NCBI RefSeq assembly: GCF_030644365.1
Contig: NZ_CP130058.1
Location: 310,001-374,000, forward strand
Source of the DNA: Schaalia sp. HMT-172
Lineage (GTDB): Bacteria > Actinomycetota > Actinomycetes > Actinomycetales > Actinomycetaceae
DNA length: 64,000 bases
Direction: 5' to 3'
A model generated the notes under the pieces. It made no database searches. It saw only the letters and a program-made list of their open reading frames with translations, and was not told the origin of the DNA. Below, piece by piece: positions 39,592 to 48,022 of the stretch. Numbering within the stretch: the stretch's first letter is position 1; each line of letters opens with the position of its first letter. A program made the translations under genes and the position numbers.

Positions 39592-40968
39592 TTAGCGGCC
39601 GCGGCCCGGCTTGCGCAGCCAGGACACGACGACGAGGCACCCGAGGAACGTGACGCACGCGAAGGCGATGCCTGCGATGGTCAGGTCGGCGCGGGTGCGG
39701 GCTTCGGCGCCAGAGGAGCGTTCGGTGACGGGCAGGATGGGGGGAGTATCGTTTCCGCTGGTGCCCGTCATGGGGTTGATGGGGCCGTCGACGTGGGCGT
39801 TTGCGGCGATGGTGACGGCCGCGTAGGGGTTGATCATGCCCCAGCCGATGGCGGTGGTCGATGCGATGGGGTTGGCGCGGCGTGCGGTGGCTTCGAGGCG
39901 CCACTTCCACATGGCCGGTGTCTCGTCGGGGTGCGCTGAGGCGACCAGCGCGGCGGCGCCCGCCGCGTAGGCGCTCGCGAAGGAGGAGCTGCCGGTGGTC
40001 TCGTTGTTGGCTTCGCCGGTCAGGCAGTCGCCGCCCGCGACGGCCGTGGTGAGCGCGGCGATGGAGGGCGCGGCGATGTCGACGTGGACGCCGGAGACTT
40101 GGCCGCCGTCGGGTACTCCGGCCGTGGCGCTGGTGACGGCGAGGACGTCGGGGATCGCGGCCGGGTAGCGCGGGACGGTGTCTTCGCCGTACTGCTGGAC
40201 GATCTGGGAGTCGGCGTTGCCCGCCGATGCGACGACCAGGGAGCCGGCCGCGGTGGCGGCTGCGACGGCGGCGTCGAGGCGGGAGTCCGGGGTGGGCTGG
40301 GACTGCGGGACGACGATGATCTGGGCGCCTTGCGCGGCGGCCCATTCGATGCCCTGGGCGGTCTTGCCCGCGTCGAGGCCGGTGGGCCCCTGCTGGGGGT
40401 CCTCGTTGAAGGTGTCGTAGACGCGCACGGGCAGCAGGGCGACGCGCGGGGCGACGCCTTCGAGTGCGGATTGTTCGGGGAGCAGGCGCGAGGCGATGAT
40501 GCCGGCGACCTGGGTGCCGTGACCGTAGGTGTCGGTGCGCCCGTCGCCGCCATTGACGAGGTCGAGGCCGGGCAGGACGACTGAACCGGAGGGGAAACGG
40601 GCCGAGTCTGCGCCGCCGTCGGTGGCGGGGTTGACGGGGGTGAAGTGTTTGCTGGTGGGGCTGATGCCGGAGTCGACGATGGCGACGGTGACGTGTTCGC
40701 CCTTGGTGATGTCCCAGACGCGCTCGAGGTCGATGCGTTTGTCGGCGCTCTGCGGGTAGGAGCTGATGAATTCGGTGCTGGACAGGCAGCCGCCGGAGTT
40801 CTTGCCGGCCGTGGGGGTGGGGGTAGGGGTGGCCGTGGGGGTAGGGGTGGGGGTCGGCGTGTCGGCGTGGCTGGGCACGGCGGCGCTGACGGTGAGGCAG
40901 GTGCCGGCCAGGAGGCAGGCGCCCGCGCGGAGGGCGCGACGGGTGCCGGTGGTGCGCGCGAGCGTCAT
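39592..40968 (-). CDS. mycP: Mycosin (type VII secretion subtilisin-like protease)
   Basis: 458 residues. There is a signal peptide (cleavage near PSHA-DT), a Thr-Pro repeat linker (~37-53), then the S8 protease domain: Asp99 (AIVDSGI), His150 (YGHGTQVAGI), oxyanion Asn251 (SAGNAD) and Ser329 (GSSSFASAY). The membrane anchor is at ~430-450 with a short basic tail. The Pro that usually follows the catalytic Ser region (SFAAP) is Ala here. Mycosins stabilise the ESX membrane complex and process substrates. It is the third gene of an eccD-eccB-mycP operon, overlapping eccB by 4 bp. Confidence 0.94.
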   Translation of the reverse strand: MTLARTTGTRRALRAGACLLAGTCLTVSAAVPSHADTPTPTPTPTATPTPTPTAGKNSGGCLSSTEFISSYPQSADKRIDLERVWDITKGEHVTVAIVDSGISPTSKHFTPVNPATDGGADSARFPSGSVVLPGLDLVNGGDGRTDTYGHGTQVAGIIASRLLPEQSALEGVAPRVALLPVRVYDTFNEDPQQGPTGLDAGKTAQGIEWAAAQGAQIIVVPQSQPTPDSRLDAAVAAATAAGSLVVASAGNADSQIVQQYGEDTVPRYPAAIPDVLAVTSATAGVPDGGQVSGVHVDIAAPSIAALTTAVAGGDCLTGEANNETTGSSSFASAYAAGAAALVASAHPDETPAMWKWRLEATARRANPIASTTAIGWGMINPYAAVTIAANAHVDGPINPMTGTSGNDTPPILPVTERSSGAEARTRADLTIAGIAFACVTFLGCLVVVSWLRKPGRGR

Positions 40969-42485
40969 GACTTGCCTCCGCTGGCGACCTCCCGGCGCGC
41001 GGCTCGGTTCGACAGCTCGACGCCGCTGGGGATCAGTTCGAGCCACTGTTCGGGCACGGTCTGGACGTAGTCGGTGCCCCAGCCGAGGCGCTGGAGGGTG
41101 TCTTTCTGGTCGTCGCCGAGGGAGTGGCGCAGGCCGAGGTCGGATACGAAGGTCAGGGGCGTCTCCGTTTGGCCGTTGGTGGATCCTTGGGCGAGGGTGC
41201 CGTAGCCGGATTTGACCAGGGCGGAGCCCGCCGAGTACGAGGCCGGGGTGGCGGCCGTCGGGTCGAGGTTCCAGGTGGAGCGGCGCGCGCCTTCCTGGGA
41301 CATGACAGTCAGCGTGGCGTGGGCGGTGGTGGAGCTCTGTTGTGTGGTGACGGCGCCGGAGGAGTCGGACTTGCCCTGCTCGAGGGTGGCGCAGGGGACC
41401 TGGTCGCGCACGCGGACGACCTTGGGGTTGTCGTCGTCGGAGCCGGAGGTGGTGGAGTCGGAGTCGAAGGGGTAGAGGCCTTCGAGGGCCGCCCATTCCT
41501 TGGGGAAGGGGGAGGGTTCGACGTCGGTTTTGGCGATGGTGAAGGCCTGTGCGAAGGCGCCGGGTTGGATCGTCAGAGCGGTTTCGATGGTGCCGTTGGG
41601 GGCGAGGGGGCTGCCTTCGTAGAGCGCGGCGGCGAGGGGGGACAGCGGGTAGGCGTGGCCGGTGCTGACGAGCACGTAGTACGTGGTCGAGCCGGTGTCT
41701 TTGACCGCGATGATGCTGCCCTGGCGCAGGGAGTTGTTGTTCTGCGGGTAGGAATCCATGGGGCCGCCGGGATTCTCGACTGTCCAGGTGGCCAGGTCGG
41801 GTCCGTCGTCGAAGAGGGAGATCCAGTTCGGGTTGACGGAGATGGGGGAGGAGCCCAGGCGCAGGCGGGCGACGGTTTCTCCCGCGGCGGCGGGGATGCG
41901 GAACTTGGTGGAGCCGGAGACGATGTAGGAGTCGGTGCCTCCGACGGGGGCGACGTAGGCGCTGCGGGCGGCGCGCAGGCCGTTGCTCTTGAGCAGCGAG
42001 GAGTTGCCGATCCACGTGAAGGTGCGTTCGGCGATGGCGCAGCTCGTCCAGTCGGCGGTCATGTGGTTCTTGTCGGAGGGGACGTCCTCGGGCGCGTCGG
42101 CGATGCCCAGGGCTTGGCCTTGGCTGTACTTCGCCAGGTCGGCGTCGGAGATCTTCATGGTGCCTGTGGAGGAGTCGCCGAGGAGGCGCGCCGAGGTCCG
42201 GTTGGAGATCGGGTGCCACTGTCCGTCTTGGAGGTAGTAGCGGGCACCGGAGCTGGAGACGACGGCGAGGCCGGCGGATTGCTTGGTGTCGGCGCCGGGG
42301 TAGAGGAAGCGCAGGCCGACGCTCACGAGGAGCATGACGACGGCCAGGGCGGCTCCGATGAGGAAAGGACGAGTTGGGGCCTGGGGTTCGACTTCTTTTC
42401 CTTCGGGCGAGCCTGCGACGAAGGAGGTGATCAGGCGTCGGCGGTTGTAGCGCTGGGCCTCGAGAATGTCCTTATTGGATGCCAT
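40965..42485 (-). CDS. eccB: Type VII secretion protein EccB
   Basis: 506-residue core membrane component. The cytoplasmic N-terminus (DILEAQRYNRRRLITSFVAG) is the EccB hallmark. A single transmembrane helix (~41-62) and a large external domain with repeated beta segments follow, including the conserved Cys pair (SCAIAER ... VPCATLE) and the Q-rich WHPISN region. Its ATG begins immediately after the eccD stop, and its stop overlaps the mycosin start. It probably forms the periplasm-like outer part of the channel with EccC and EccD. Confidence 0.95.
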   Translation of the reverse strand: MASNKDILEAQRYNRRRLITSFVAGSPEGKEVEPQAPTRPFLIGAALAVVMLLVSVGLRFLYPGADTKQSAGLAVVSSSGARYYLQDGQWHPISNRTSARLLGDSSTGTMKISDADLAKYSQGQALGIADAPEDVPSDKNHMTADWTSCAIAERTFTWIGNSSLLKSNGLRAARSAYVAPVGGTDSYIVSGSTKFRIPAAAGETVARLRLGSSPISVNPNWISLFDDGPDLATWTVENPGGPMDSYPQNNNSLRQGSIIAVKDTGSTTYYVLVSTGHAYPLSPLAAALYEGSPLAPNGTIETALTIQPGAFAQAFTIAKTDVEPSPFPKEWAALEGLYPFDSDSTTSGSDDDNPKVVRVRDQVPCATLEQGKSDSSGAVTTQQSSTTAHATLTVMSQEGARRSTWNLDPTAATPASYSAGSALVKSGYGTLAQGSTNGQTETPLTFVSDLGLRHSLGDDQKDTLQRLGWGTDYVQTVPEQWLELIPSGVELSNRAARREVASGGKS

Positions 42486-43841
42486 TTACATTCCCCACAT
42501 GTACAGAGCGAAGGGCGGCACGGCGATGATGACGAGCGTGCTGATCGTGTCGGCGGTGCGCGAGAGCCAGGGGCGGGTCTTCGGGGTGACGACGTTGGTG
42601 GCCAGCACGAGGAGGCTGCCTGTCAGGGAGGTGACGAGCACGAGGAGCAGGGAGGTGGCCGACTGGAGGGCGGCGGCGTAGGCGGCCCACGCGAGGACGG
42701 CCATGCCGGAGAGGACTCCGATGAGGACCTCGACGCGCGAGCGGATGGAGCGGGTGGAGAGCATGAGGGCCGCTCCGATCAGGGCGGACAGTGCGATGCC
42801 CTGGGAGGTGGAGCACAGGATGGGCGTGAGAATGACCAGCGCGAGGCAGGTGCCGAGTCGGATGGACACGGACATGGACACGCCCATGGAGACGGACTTG
42901 TCGATATGCCGAGGGTCAATCTGGGCGGCCGCTGAGGGGCCGGTGACGCGCACGGGCGTCGAGGCCATGGCGAGCCACGGGATACTCAGGCAGGCGAGCA
43001 GGAGGAGCGCGGCGAGGAGGGCGCAGATGCGCTCGGGTTGAATGCCGAGGGTGCCGGACAGGAGGCCGAAGAGGCCGAGGGACACGCCGATGATGGCGGG
43101 TGTGAGGCCGCTGGCGCGCAGTCGGCCGGGCAGGACGAGGGAGCTGAGCGCCCCGACCGTGAGGGCGCCGCCTGCGGCGAGTGCGCCGTAGGCGGTCCAC
43201 GGGCCGGCGGGTAGTGCGCCGGCGATTGAGCAGGCGAGGAGGACGGGCGCGCAGTTCGCGAGGACCGCGACGGCGGGCTTGTCGAGCCTGCGTGCGACGA
43301 CGGCGGCGGTGCCGGTCAGGAGGAGCGCGCCGACCGCGCCGATGATGGGGTAGGCGATGGTGCGGATCTCGTTCAGTGAGGACACGACGCCGGAGAGTGA
43401 GGAGCCTTGGGATGCGCCGGATAGGAGCAGGACGCCGGCGAGGCCGACGAAGAGTGCGGAAGCGTAGGCGGAGAGCTGGAGGGAGTCAAGGGGTGTCCAC
43501 GGGTCGACCGTGTTCTCTACGGCACTTCCCACGGCCTCGACCAGGTCGTCGAAGCGTTGATCGTCGCGTCCCTGGCCGGCGCGCTCGAGGGTGAGGGAGG
43601 CGCCCGCGCGTACGCCTTGGTCGCGCAGGCACAGGGACTGGTCGAGGACCTGTCCCGAAGAGGTTGACACCGTGAAGCCGGCGGATGCGCCGTAGACGTC
43701 CATTCGCCCGATGCTGCGCAGAATCGTGGGGATCAGCTCCGCCAGCGGAGACAGCTGCGGGACTGACAGGTCGACCGTTTGATCGTCGTAGGTGACCGTC
43801 AGTGGAGTGAGTGCAGTAGCGGTCTGCGTGCTCTGAACCAT
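42486..43841 (-). CDS. eccD: Type VII secretion integral membrane protein EccD (copy 1)
   Basis: 451 residues from the ATG at 43841, chosen for its GGAGGAG site. The longer in-frame extension is not EccD-like. The ubiquitin-like N-terminal domain covers ~10-90 (PLTVTYDDQTVDLSVP). About 11 hydrophobic helices follow, the EccD topology that forms the channel scaffold. It is the first gene of the eccD-eccB-mycP operon, divergent from the WXG100 genes. A second, clearly different EccD is at 52009-53430. Confidence 0.93.
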   Translation of the reverse strand: MVQSTQTATALTPLTVTYDDQTVDLSVPQLSPLAELIPTILRSIGRMDVYGASAGFTVSTSSGQVLDQSLCLRDQGVRAGASLTLERAGQGRDDQRFDDLVEAVGSAVENTVDPWTPLDSLQLSAYASALFVGLAGVLLLSGASQGSSLSGVVSSLNEIRTIAYPIIGAVGALLLTGTAAVVARRLDKPAVAVLANCAPVLLACSIAGALPAGPWTAYGALAAGGALTVGALSSLVLPGRLRASGLTPAIIGVSLGLFGLLSGTLGIQPERICALLAALLLLACLSIPWLAMASTPVRVTGPSAAAQIDPRHIDKSVSMGVSMSVSIRLGTCLALVILTPILCSTSQGIALSALIGAALMLSTRSIRSRVEVLIGVLSGMAVLAWAAYAAALQSATSLLLVLVTSLTGSLLVLATNVVTPKTRPWLSRTADTISTLVIIAVPPFALYMWGM

Positions 43842-44044
43842 TGTCTCCTCCGGGTTGGGATGTTCATAGTCTGCCTGTTTGTGTTCGGCGGGGCAAACTG
43901 TCGGGCTCCTGGGACTTGGTAGAAGTTTGATGAGATTGTGTGGCGGAGGGTTAGACTTTTGGTGGGTTGTGTGGTTAGACTGACGTTGCAAGTAGGGCGT
44001 TCCCGTTGTGGGGGCGTTCTCCCATCGATGATCTGGGAGGAAAT
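43842..44044. promoter_or_regulatory. Divergent intergenic region between eccD and the WXG100 genes
   Basis: A 203-bp AT-richer region that must hold promoters for both directions. The sequence GTGTGG..TTAGACT occurs twice (TTAGACT at 43951-43957 and 43975-43981, 24 bp apart). TAGACT could be a -10 box, but no matching -35 is visible. The repeats may be an activator site. Confidence 0.3.
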
Positions 44045-44353
44045 ATGACCGATCAGAAGGCTCTAGAGGGTGCGCTGCTTAAGGGCGCGCAGACTATTGA
44101 GGACGCGCAGGGGCAGATTCAGTCTGAGCTGAGCTCGCTGCAGTCGAAGCTGGCTGGTATTGGCTCTGCGTGGCAGGGTGAGGCTGCGTCGGCGTTCCAG
44201 AAGGTGATGTCTCAGTGGGATGCTGAGGCTCGTAAGGTGACTGAGGCGCTCACGGAGCTGCATGCTGCGATGCGTTCGGCGGATGCGAAGTCGAAGGCGA
44301 ACGAAGACGCGCAGGCCGCTGTGATGAACAAGTTCCAGTCGATGCTTGGCTGA
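44045..44353 (+). CDS. WXG100 (ESAT-6-like) protein 1
   Basis: The 102-residue helical hairpin has the WXG turn at SAWQGEAASAF (residues ~39-49) and flanking heptad-like helices. It is a standard type VII substrate, expected to dimerise with the next gene product. The ATG at 44045 follows GGGAGGAA. The ORF extends further upstream but without a ribosome site. The C-terminus (VMNKFQSMLG) lacks an obvious YxxxD/E export motif. It is the first gene of the substrate operon. Confidence 0.96.
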   Translation: MTDQKALEGALLKGAQTIEDAQGQIQSELSSLQSKLAGIGSAWQGEAASAFQKVMSQWDAEARKVTEALTELHAAMRSADAKSKANEDAQAAVMNKFQSMLG

Positions 44354-44378
44354 TTGAGAGTAGGGAAGGTTTTTTATC

Positions 44379-44669
44379 ATGTCTGATATTCTGTACAACT
44401 ACGGTCAGATTGAGCAGGCTGTTGCTGATATGGGTGCGGGTGTGAACTCGCTCAATGGCAAGCTTGAGGATATGGATTCGCAGCTGCGTCAGCTGCAGTC
44501 GTCCTGGGATGGTCAGGCGAAGCAGGCGTATGAGGTGTCTAAGGCGAAGTGGACTGATGGCATGAACGGGATCGTGGAGATCCTGCAGAGTGTGTCGGCT
44601 GCTGTGTCTGAGGCTCGTCAGTCTGCTGAGGCCACGGATTCGCGTAACGCTGCTGCTTTTGGTGGCTGA
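44379..44669 (+). CDS. WXG100 (ESAT-6-like) protein 2
   Basis: The 96-residue helical hairpin has the WXG turn at SSWDGQAKQAY. It lies 25 bp after WXG100 protein 1, with GGGAAGG upstream. The pair is the typical EsxA/EsxB-like heterodimer. A perfect 11-bp hairpin follows, likely limiting read-through into the GRGG gene. Confidence 0.96.
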   Translation: MSDILYNYGQIEQAVADMGAGVNSLNGKLEDMDSQLRQLQSSWDGQAKQAYEVSKAKWTDGMNGIVEILQSVSAAVSEARQSAEATDSRNAAAFGG

Positions 44670-44686
44670 GTGAGTGTGTGATCGCT

Positions 44687-44713
44687 GCGGGGAGGGGCGT
44701 GTCCCCTCCCCGC
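44687..44713 (+). terminator. Hairpin after the WXG100 pair (terminator or attenuator)
   Basis: Perfect 11-bp stem GCGGGGAGGGG/CCCCTCCCCGC with a 5-nt loop and no U-tract, lying between the WXG100 pair and the GRGG-repeat gene. It would allow high expression of the small substrates and lower expression downstream. Confidence 0.6.
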
Positions 44714-44797
44714 GGTGGTTGTCTGGTGGGAGTTGCACGCACCGCGTGCGCTTCCAGAGTTTTGTTTGAGCGTTGTGAGTGCATGTGAGGTTGTGCC

Positions 44798-46771
44798 GTG
44801 GTTTCATATTATGATCGCCTGAAGGCGCTGAAGAACTTGAATGTCAAGCCGCTGGAGTCTGGGGACTTCCAGGAGGATTCCCGCTCGGGTAACGCCCATA
44901 CGGCAGTTACCGAGGTAAAGGATAAAGGTGAGGACTTCCAGAACGACGCGAGCCGAGGCCAGTCGCAGACAAAGGTAGGCGCCGATGGGTGGATGAAGCG
45001 GTTTGTTGATGACTCGGATGAGCACATGAACAATATCGAGGCGTCGAAGGCTCATCACCTGTCGTTACGCGAGGCGATGAGCAACAGGATTGCAGAGTCG
45101 TCCAACCTCAGCGATAGTCTGCTTAACAGTTCAGATTATGCCAAGGCTCAGGAGAACCCGCCTCTGCGACTTACTGTTGATGGTGACGGATCGGTTGTGT
45201 ATACCGACGGCCCTTCTTATCTGGCAGCGCTCGAGAGCCAGCGCTATGCCAAGCGTGAGGAGGCGGCTAAGGCGATCCTCGATCAGTTGAACCAGGAAGG
45301 GCACGAGGAAGCAGGCAGCTTCGACCAGTACAAAGAGGATTACGTGCCTGAGGCGTGGCAGCCGCAGCCGGAGCCGCAGCCTACGCCCACTCCTGGTGGC
45401 GGCGGCGGTGGCGGCTACGGTCGCCGTTCGGGCGGCGGGGGCGTTGGCGGCGGTGCCGTCGGTGCTGGCAGTGGTGTTTTGAGCGTTGGCTCTGCCACGG
45501 GGCTTTCGTCGGCTATCACAGAGTGGAAAGCTCCGGCGGCTGGGGAACCCGGAAGCCTCTCGAACCCGATTACGGATCCGTCGCAGCTCTCACACATCGA
45601 CCTCACCACCACTCCCGTTAATCAGCGCATGACGCCCAACGGGCCTACGCCCGGCCATATGCCTGCCGACGTGCTCAACGCGAATGATCCCGCGTGGCGC
45701 GCGACTCCTCCGGTTGGTGGCAGCGTTGCTCGTATCGCGGGCGGCACACTCGTCGCGGGAACAGCAGCCGGCGTCGGCGGCCTGGCCGCCGCGCGCGGCG
45801 GCGGCTTCTCTGGAATCGGTGGGCTCGCCACCGGCTCCTCCGGCTCCGCGCTGCGCTCCGTGGCTCCCGCCGGTGGCGTGCTGCGTCCGTCGACGATGCC
45901 CGGCGGTGCCGCTGGCGTTGCCGGTCGCGGTGGTGTCGGTGGTGCCGGTATGCGTTCTGGCATGGCTCCCGTCGGTTCTTCCGGTTCCGGCGGCGCGGGC
46001 TCGCGTGGCGGTGCCGGTCTTGCTGGCCGTGGCGGCGTTGGTGCTGCTGGTCGTGGCGGCGTGGTGGGTACCGGCGCTCAGTCCGGTGCTCGTAGTGCTG
46101 GTGTTGCCGGTCGCGGTGGCGCTGCTGGTCGTGGCGGTGCCGCTGGTCGCGGTGGCGCTGGTGTCGCCGGTCGTGGCGCTGCTGGCCGCGGTGGCGTCTC
46201 CGGTGTCGTTGGTCGCGAGGGCGGCGCGGGTTCTGCTCGTGGTGGCGCGTCCGGGGTCGCCGGTCGCGGTGGTGCTGGTGTTGCCGGTCGTGGTGGTGCC
46301 GCTGGCCGCGGTGGTGCTGGTGCTGCTGGCCGCGGTGGTGCTGGTGCTGCTGGCCGTGGCGGTGCTGGTGCTGCTGGCCGCGGTGGTGCTGGTGTTGCCG
46401 GTCGCGGTGGTGCTGGTGTTGCCGGTCGCGGTGGCGCTGCTGGTCGCGGTGGTGTCTCCGGTGTCGTTGGACGTGAGGGCGGCGCGGGTTCTGCTCGTGG
46501 CGGCGCTGGTGTCGCTGGCCGCGGCGGTGCTGGTGCTGGTGGCCGTGGCGGTGCTGGTGTTGCCGGTCGCGGTGGTGCTGGTGGTCGTGGCGTGCTGGGC
46601 GGGGGTTCTTCTGCCGGTCGTGGTGAGAAGAAGAAGGAGACGCAGCGTCGTAATTACGATGTGGTGCGCATTGATGGCATCGAGGAGCAGTCGACGGGCC
46701 TGGTTGGCGGTGCTGCTGGCAGCGCCGATCAGCTGAAGCCTCTCTCGCGTGATTCGGGCGAGGATTGGTGA
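44798..46771 (+). CDS. Gly/Ala/Arg-rich GRGG-repeat protein in the type VII locus
   Basis: 657 residues, GTG start. Residues 1-~190 are a mostly helical, charged domain (MVSYYDRLKALKNLNVKPLE at the start). A Pro/Gly linker follows (~195-230), then a Gly/Ala/Ser stretch and a long low-complexity tract (~370-610) of AGRGGAGVAGRGG-like repeats, about 19 GRGG cores by eye. The C-terminus is charged (KKKETQRRNYDVVRIDGIEE). There is no signal peptide. Its place directly after the WXG100 pair makes it a candidate type VII substrate, in the spirit of mycobacterial PE_PGRS proteins but without the PE domain. I recognise no family. Confidence 0.85.
   Translation: MVSYYDRLKALKNLNVKPLESGDFQEDSRSGNAHTAVTEVKDKGEDFQNDASRGQSQTKVGADGWMKRFVDDSDEHMNNIEASKAHHLSLREAMSNRIAESSNLSDSLLNSSDYAKAQENPPLRLTVDGDGSVVYTDGPSYLAALESQRYAKREEAAKAILDQLNQEGHEEAGSFDQYKEDYVPEAWQPQPEPQPTPTPGGGGGGGYGRRSGGGGVGGGAVGAGSGVLSVGSATGLSSAITEWKAPAAGEPGSLSNPITDPSQLSHIDLTTTPVNQRMTPNGPTPGHMPADVLNANDPAWRATPPVGGSVARIAGGTLVAGTAAGVGGLAAARGGGFSGIGGLATGSSGSALRSVAPAGGVLRPSTMPGGAAGVAGRGGVGGAGMRSGMAPVGSSGSGGAGSRGGAGLAGRGGVGAAGRGGVVGTGAQSGARSAGVAGRGGAAGRGGAAGRGGAGVAGRGAAGRGGVSGVVGREGGAGSARGGASGVAGRGGAGVAGRGGAAGRGGAGAAGRGGAGAAGRGGAGAAGRGGAGVAGRGGAGVAGRGGAAGRGGVSGVVGREGGAGSARGGAGVAGRGGAGAGGRGGAGVAGRGGAGGRGVLGGGSSAGRGEKKKETQRRNYDVVRIDGIEEQSTGLVGGAAGSADQLKPLSRDSGEDW
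45917..46612 (+). repeat. Low-complexity coding repeats (GGTCGTGGCGGTGCTGGT-type)
   Basis: Degenerate 9-27-bp GC-rich units encoding GRGGAG(V/A)A run through this stretch. A larger block encoding GRGGVSGVVGREGGAGSARG occurs twice (from about 46186 and 46443), which shows internal duplication. Such tracts change length by slippage or recombination, and assembly errors are possible here. Confidence 0.85.
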
Positions 46772-46798
46772 GCCTGTAGTCGTCTGAGAATCCACTGT

Positions 46799-46828
46799 GA
46801 GGGCCGCACCCGGTTGGGTGCGGCCCTC
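46799..46828. terminator. Bidirectional hairpin terminator
   Basis: Perfect 13-bp stem GAGGGCCGCACCC/GGGTGCGGCCCTC with a GGTT loop, followed by TGTGTTTG. It lies between the convergent GRGG-repeat gene and the anchored-protein gene 3. Confidence 0.85.
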
Positions 46829-46965
46829 TGTGTTTGCGTGTGCGCGCGGATGTGATATCGGCGTGTTTGTGCGCAACGAGCGCTGAAGATGCGTCGCGGT
46901 GGTGAGATGGGTCCTGCTAGCTCCTCGGGCGCGTACATCGACGTGAGGAGGCTTCTTGGCTGTGG

Positions 46966-47913
46966 TTAGTGTCTGCGGCGCAGGGCTACGACCAGGGCTC
47001 CGGTGCCGACCAGGAGGAGGGTGGCGATGGCGGCGCCGATACCGATGAGCAGGCCCGTGGAAGAAGACTCCCCCCTCTGGGACTGGTCGCCCGACGCGGT
47101 GGCCGAGGCACCGGTGGCCGGGTCGGTCGTGGGCGCGGGGGTCACAGTGAAGGGGTTGATGGGCGGGTTCAGCTCGGTGAAAGGCCCGACCGTGCCATTA
47201 AGGTACCCGGTGAAGTAGTCTTCGGCGTCGCCTTCCATGAGCGGCTCATCGGTCGTGGGGATCGTGGCCCCGTCGTGAACGTCCCACACACAGGAAGAGC
47301 TGTGGCTAACAACAACAAGTTTGTTGAGGTCTTCTTTTGAGGGGTTCGCGTTGCAGTGAGCGTTGTTGAGTCCTTTGGCATCGAAGTCAAGGCGCTCAAA
47401 GAGAACGTTGTCAAAAGAAGTGGCGATCTGGTTGAGGTAGGCCATGGGCGGGCGCACCTGCATGTGCCCTGACTCGTCCAGGGAGTAGAACGCATGGCGC
47501 GCCTCACCCATGTAGTACGCTTCGATCTGACAATCGTCGTATTTTACCGCGGCCTCCACCTGGTAGTCGGGGCCGGTCCCGGACCAGAAGGTGGACACCA
47601 GGTCCTGGCACTCCTGCTCGCTCAGACTCCACCCGTTACCCCACTGTGAGAAAACCAGCTGCAGGTAGGCGTTGGGCTTGATGCCCTGCCCCGGAACGGT
47701 GTGCTCACCGAATTCGAAGCGGGCATCCATGTGGATGGTGCGACCGGGGAACAACGGGGTGTTGGGTGCGGACGTGGGTGGGGTGGAGGGCACCGGAACA
47801 GGCCCATCATCGGCCTGAGCGGGCAAGGCCGCCCCCGCCACACAGCACGCCACCGCAGCCAGGCCTGCCATCCATCGGGCCACGCGCCGACCCACACCCT
47901 TCATCACCATCAT
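46966..47913 (-). CDS. Secreted, C-terminally anchored protein, paralogue 3
   Basis: 315 residues, the last of three tandem paralogues. It has a signal peptide (start MMVMKGVGRRVARWMAGLAA, cleavage near AQA-DD) and a Pro/Thr-rich segment. An external domain of ~200 residues with four conserved Cys follows (QECQDL, DDCQIEAYY, NAHCNAN, SSCVWDV), then a Thr/Ser-rich stalk and a C-terminal helix ending RRRH. The topology is type I membrane protein with no LPXTG. The start at 47913 is preferred over an upstream in-frame codon because it matches the paralogues and follows AAGGA. I recognise no family. It is probably exported by Sec and acts beside the secretion system. Confidence 0.85.
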   Translation of the reverse strand: MMVMKGVGRRVARWMAGLAAVACCVAGAALPAQADDGPVPVPSTPPTSAPNTPLFPGRTIHMDARFEFGEHTVPGQGIKPNAYLQLVFSQWGNGWSLSEQECQDLVSTFWSGTGPDYQVEAAVKYDDCQIEAYYMGEARHAFYSLDESGHMQVRPPMAYLNQIATSFDNVLFERLDFDAKGLNNAHCNANPSKEDLNKLVVVSHSSSCVWDVHDGATIPTTDEPLMEGDAEDYFTGYLNGTVGPFTELNPPINPFTVTPAPTTDPATGASATASGDQSQRGESSSTGLLIGIGAAIATLLLVGTGALVVALRRRH

Positions 47914-48022
47914 CGTTAGTCCTTCCGGTTGGTGTGTGCCAGCTGTCGTTGTTGGCGGGTTAGCCAACGGGGCTTGCGTGGATAGTTGCTGTGTTGATTC
48001 TGGGGACGCGGCGCGTGTGCTG

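Noticed and set aside
45590-46876. 428-aa Thr/Ser/Asn-rich minus-strand frame and a 350-aa Val/Leu-rich plus frame (45684-46736) across the GRGG tract
   Set aside because: Both are produced by the repeat DNA read out of frame. Only the GRGG frame continues from a folded N-terminal domain and ends in a charged tail.
47850-47913. Lipoprotein signal in the three anchored proteins (AVACC)
   Set aside because: The Cys pair lies inside the hydrophobic core, the -3 residue is not Leu/Val/Ile, and an AxA-type cleavage site plus a C-terminal helix explains the sequence better.
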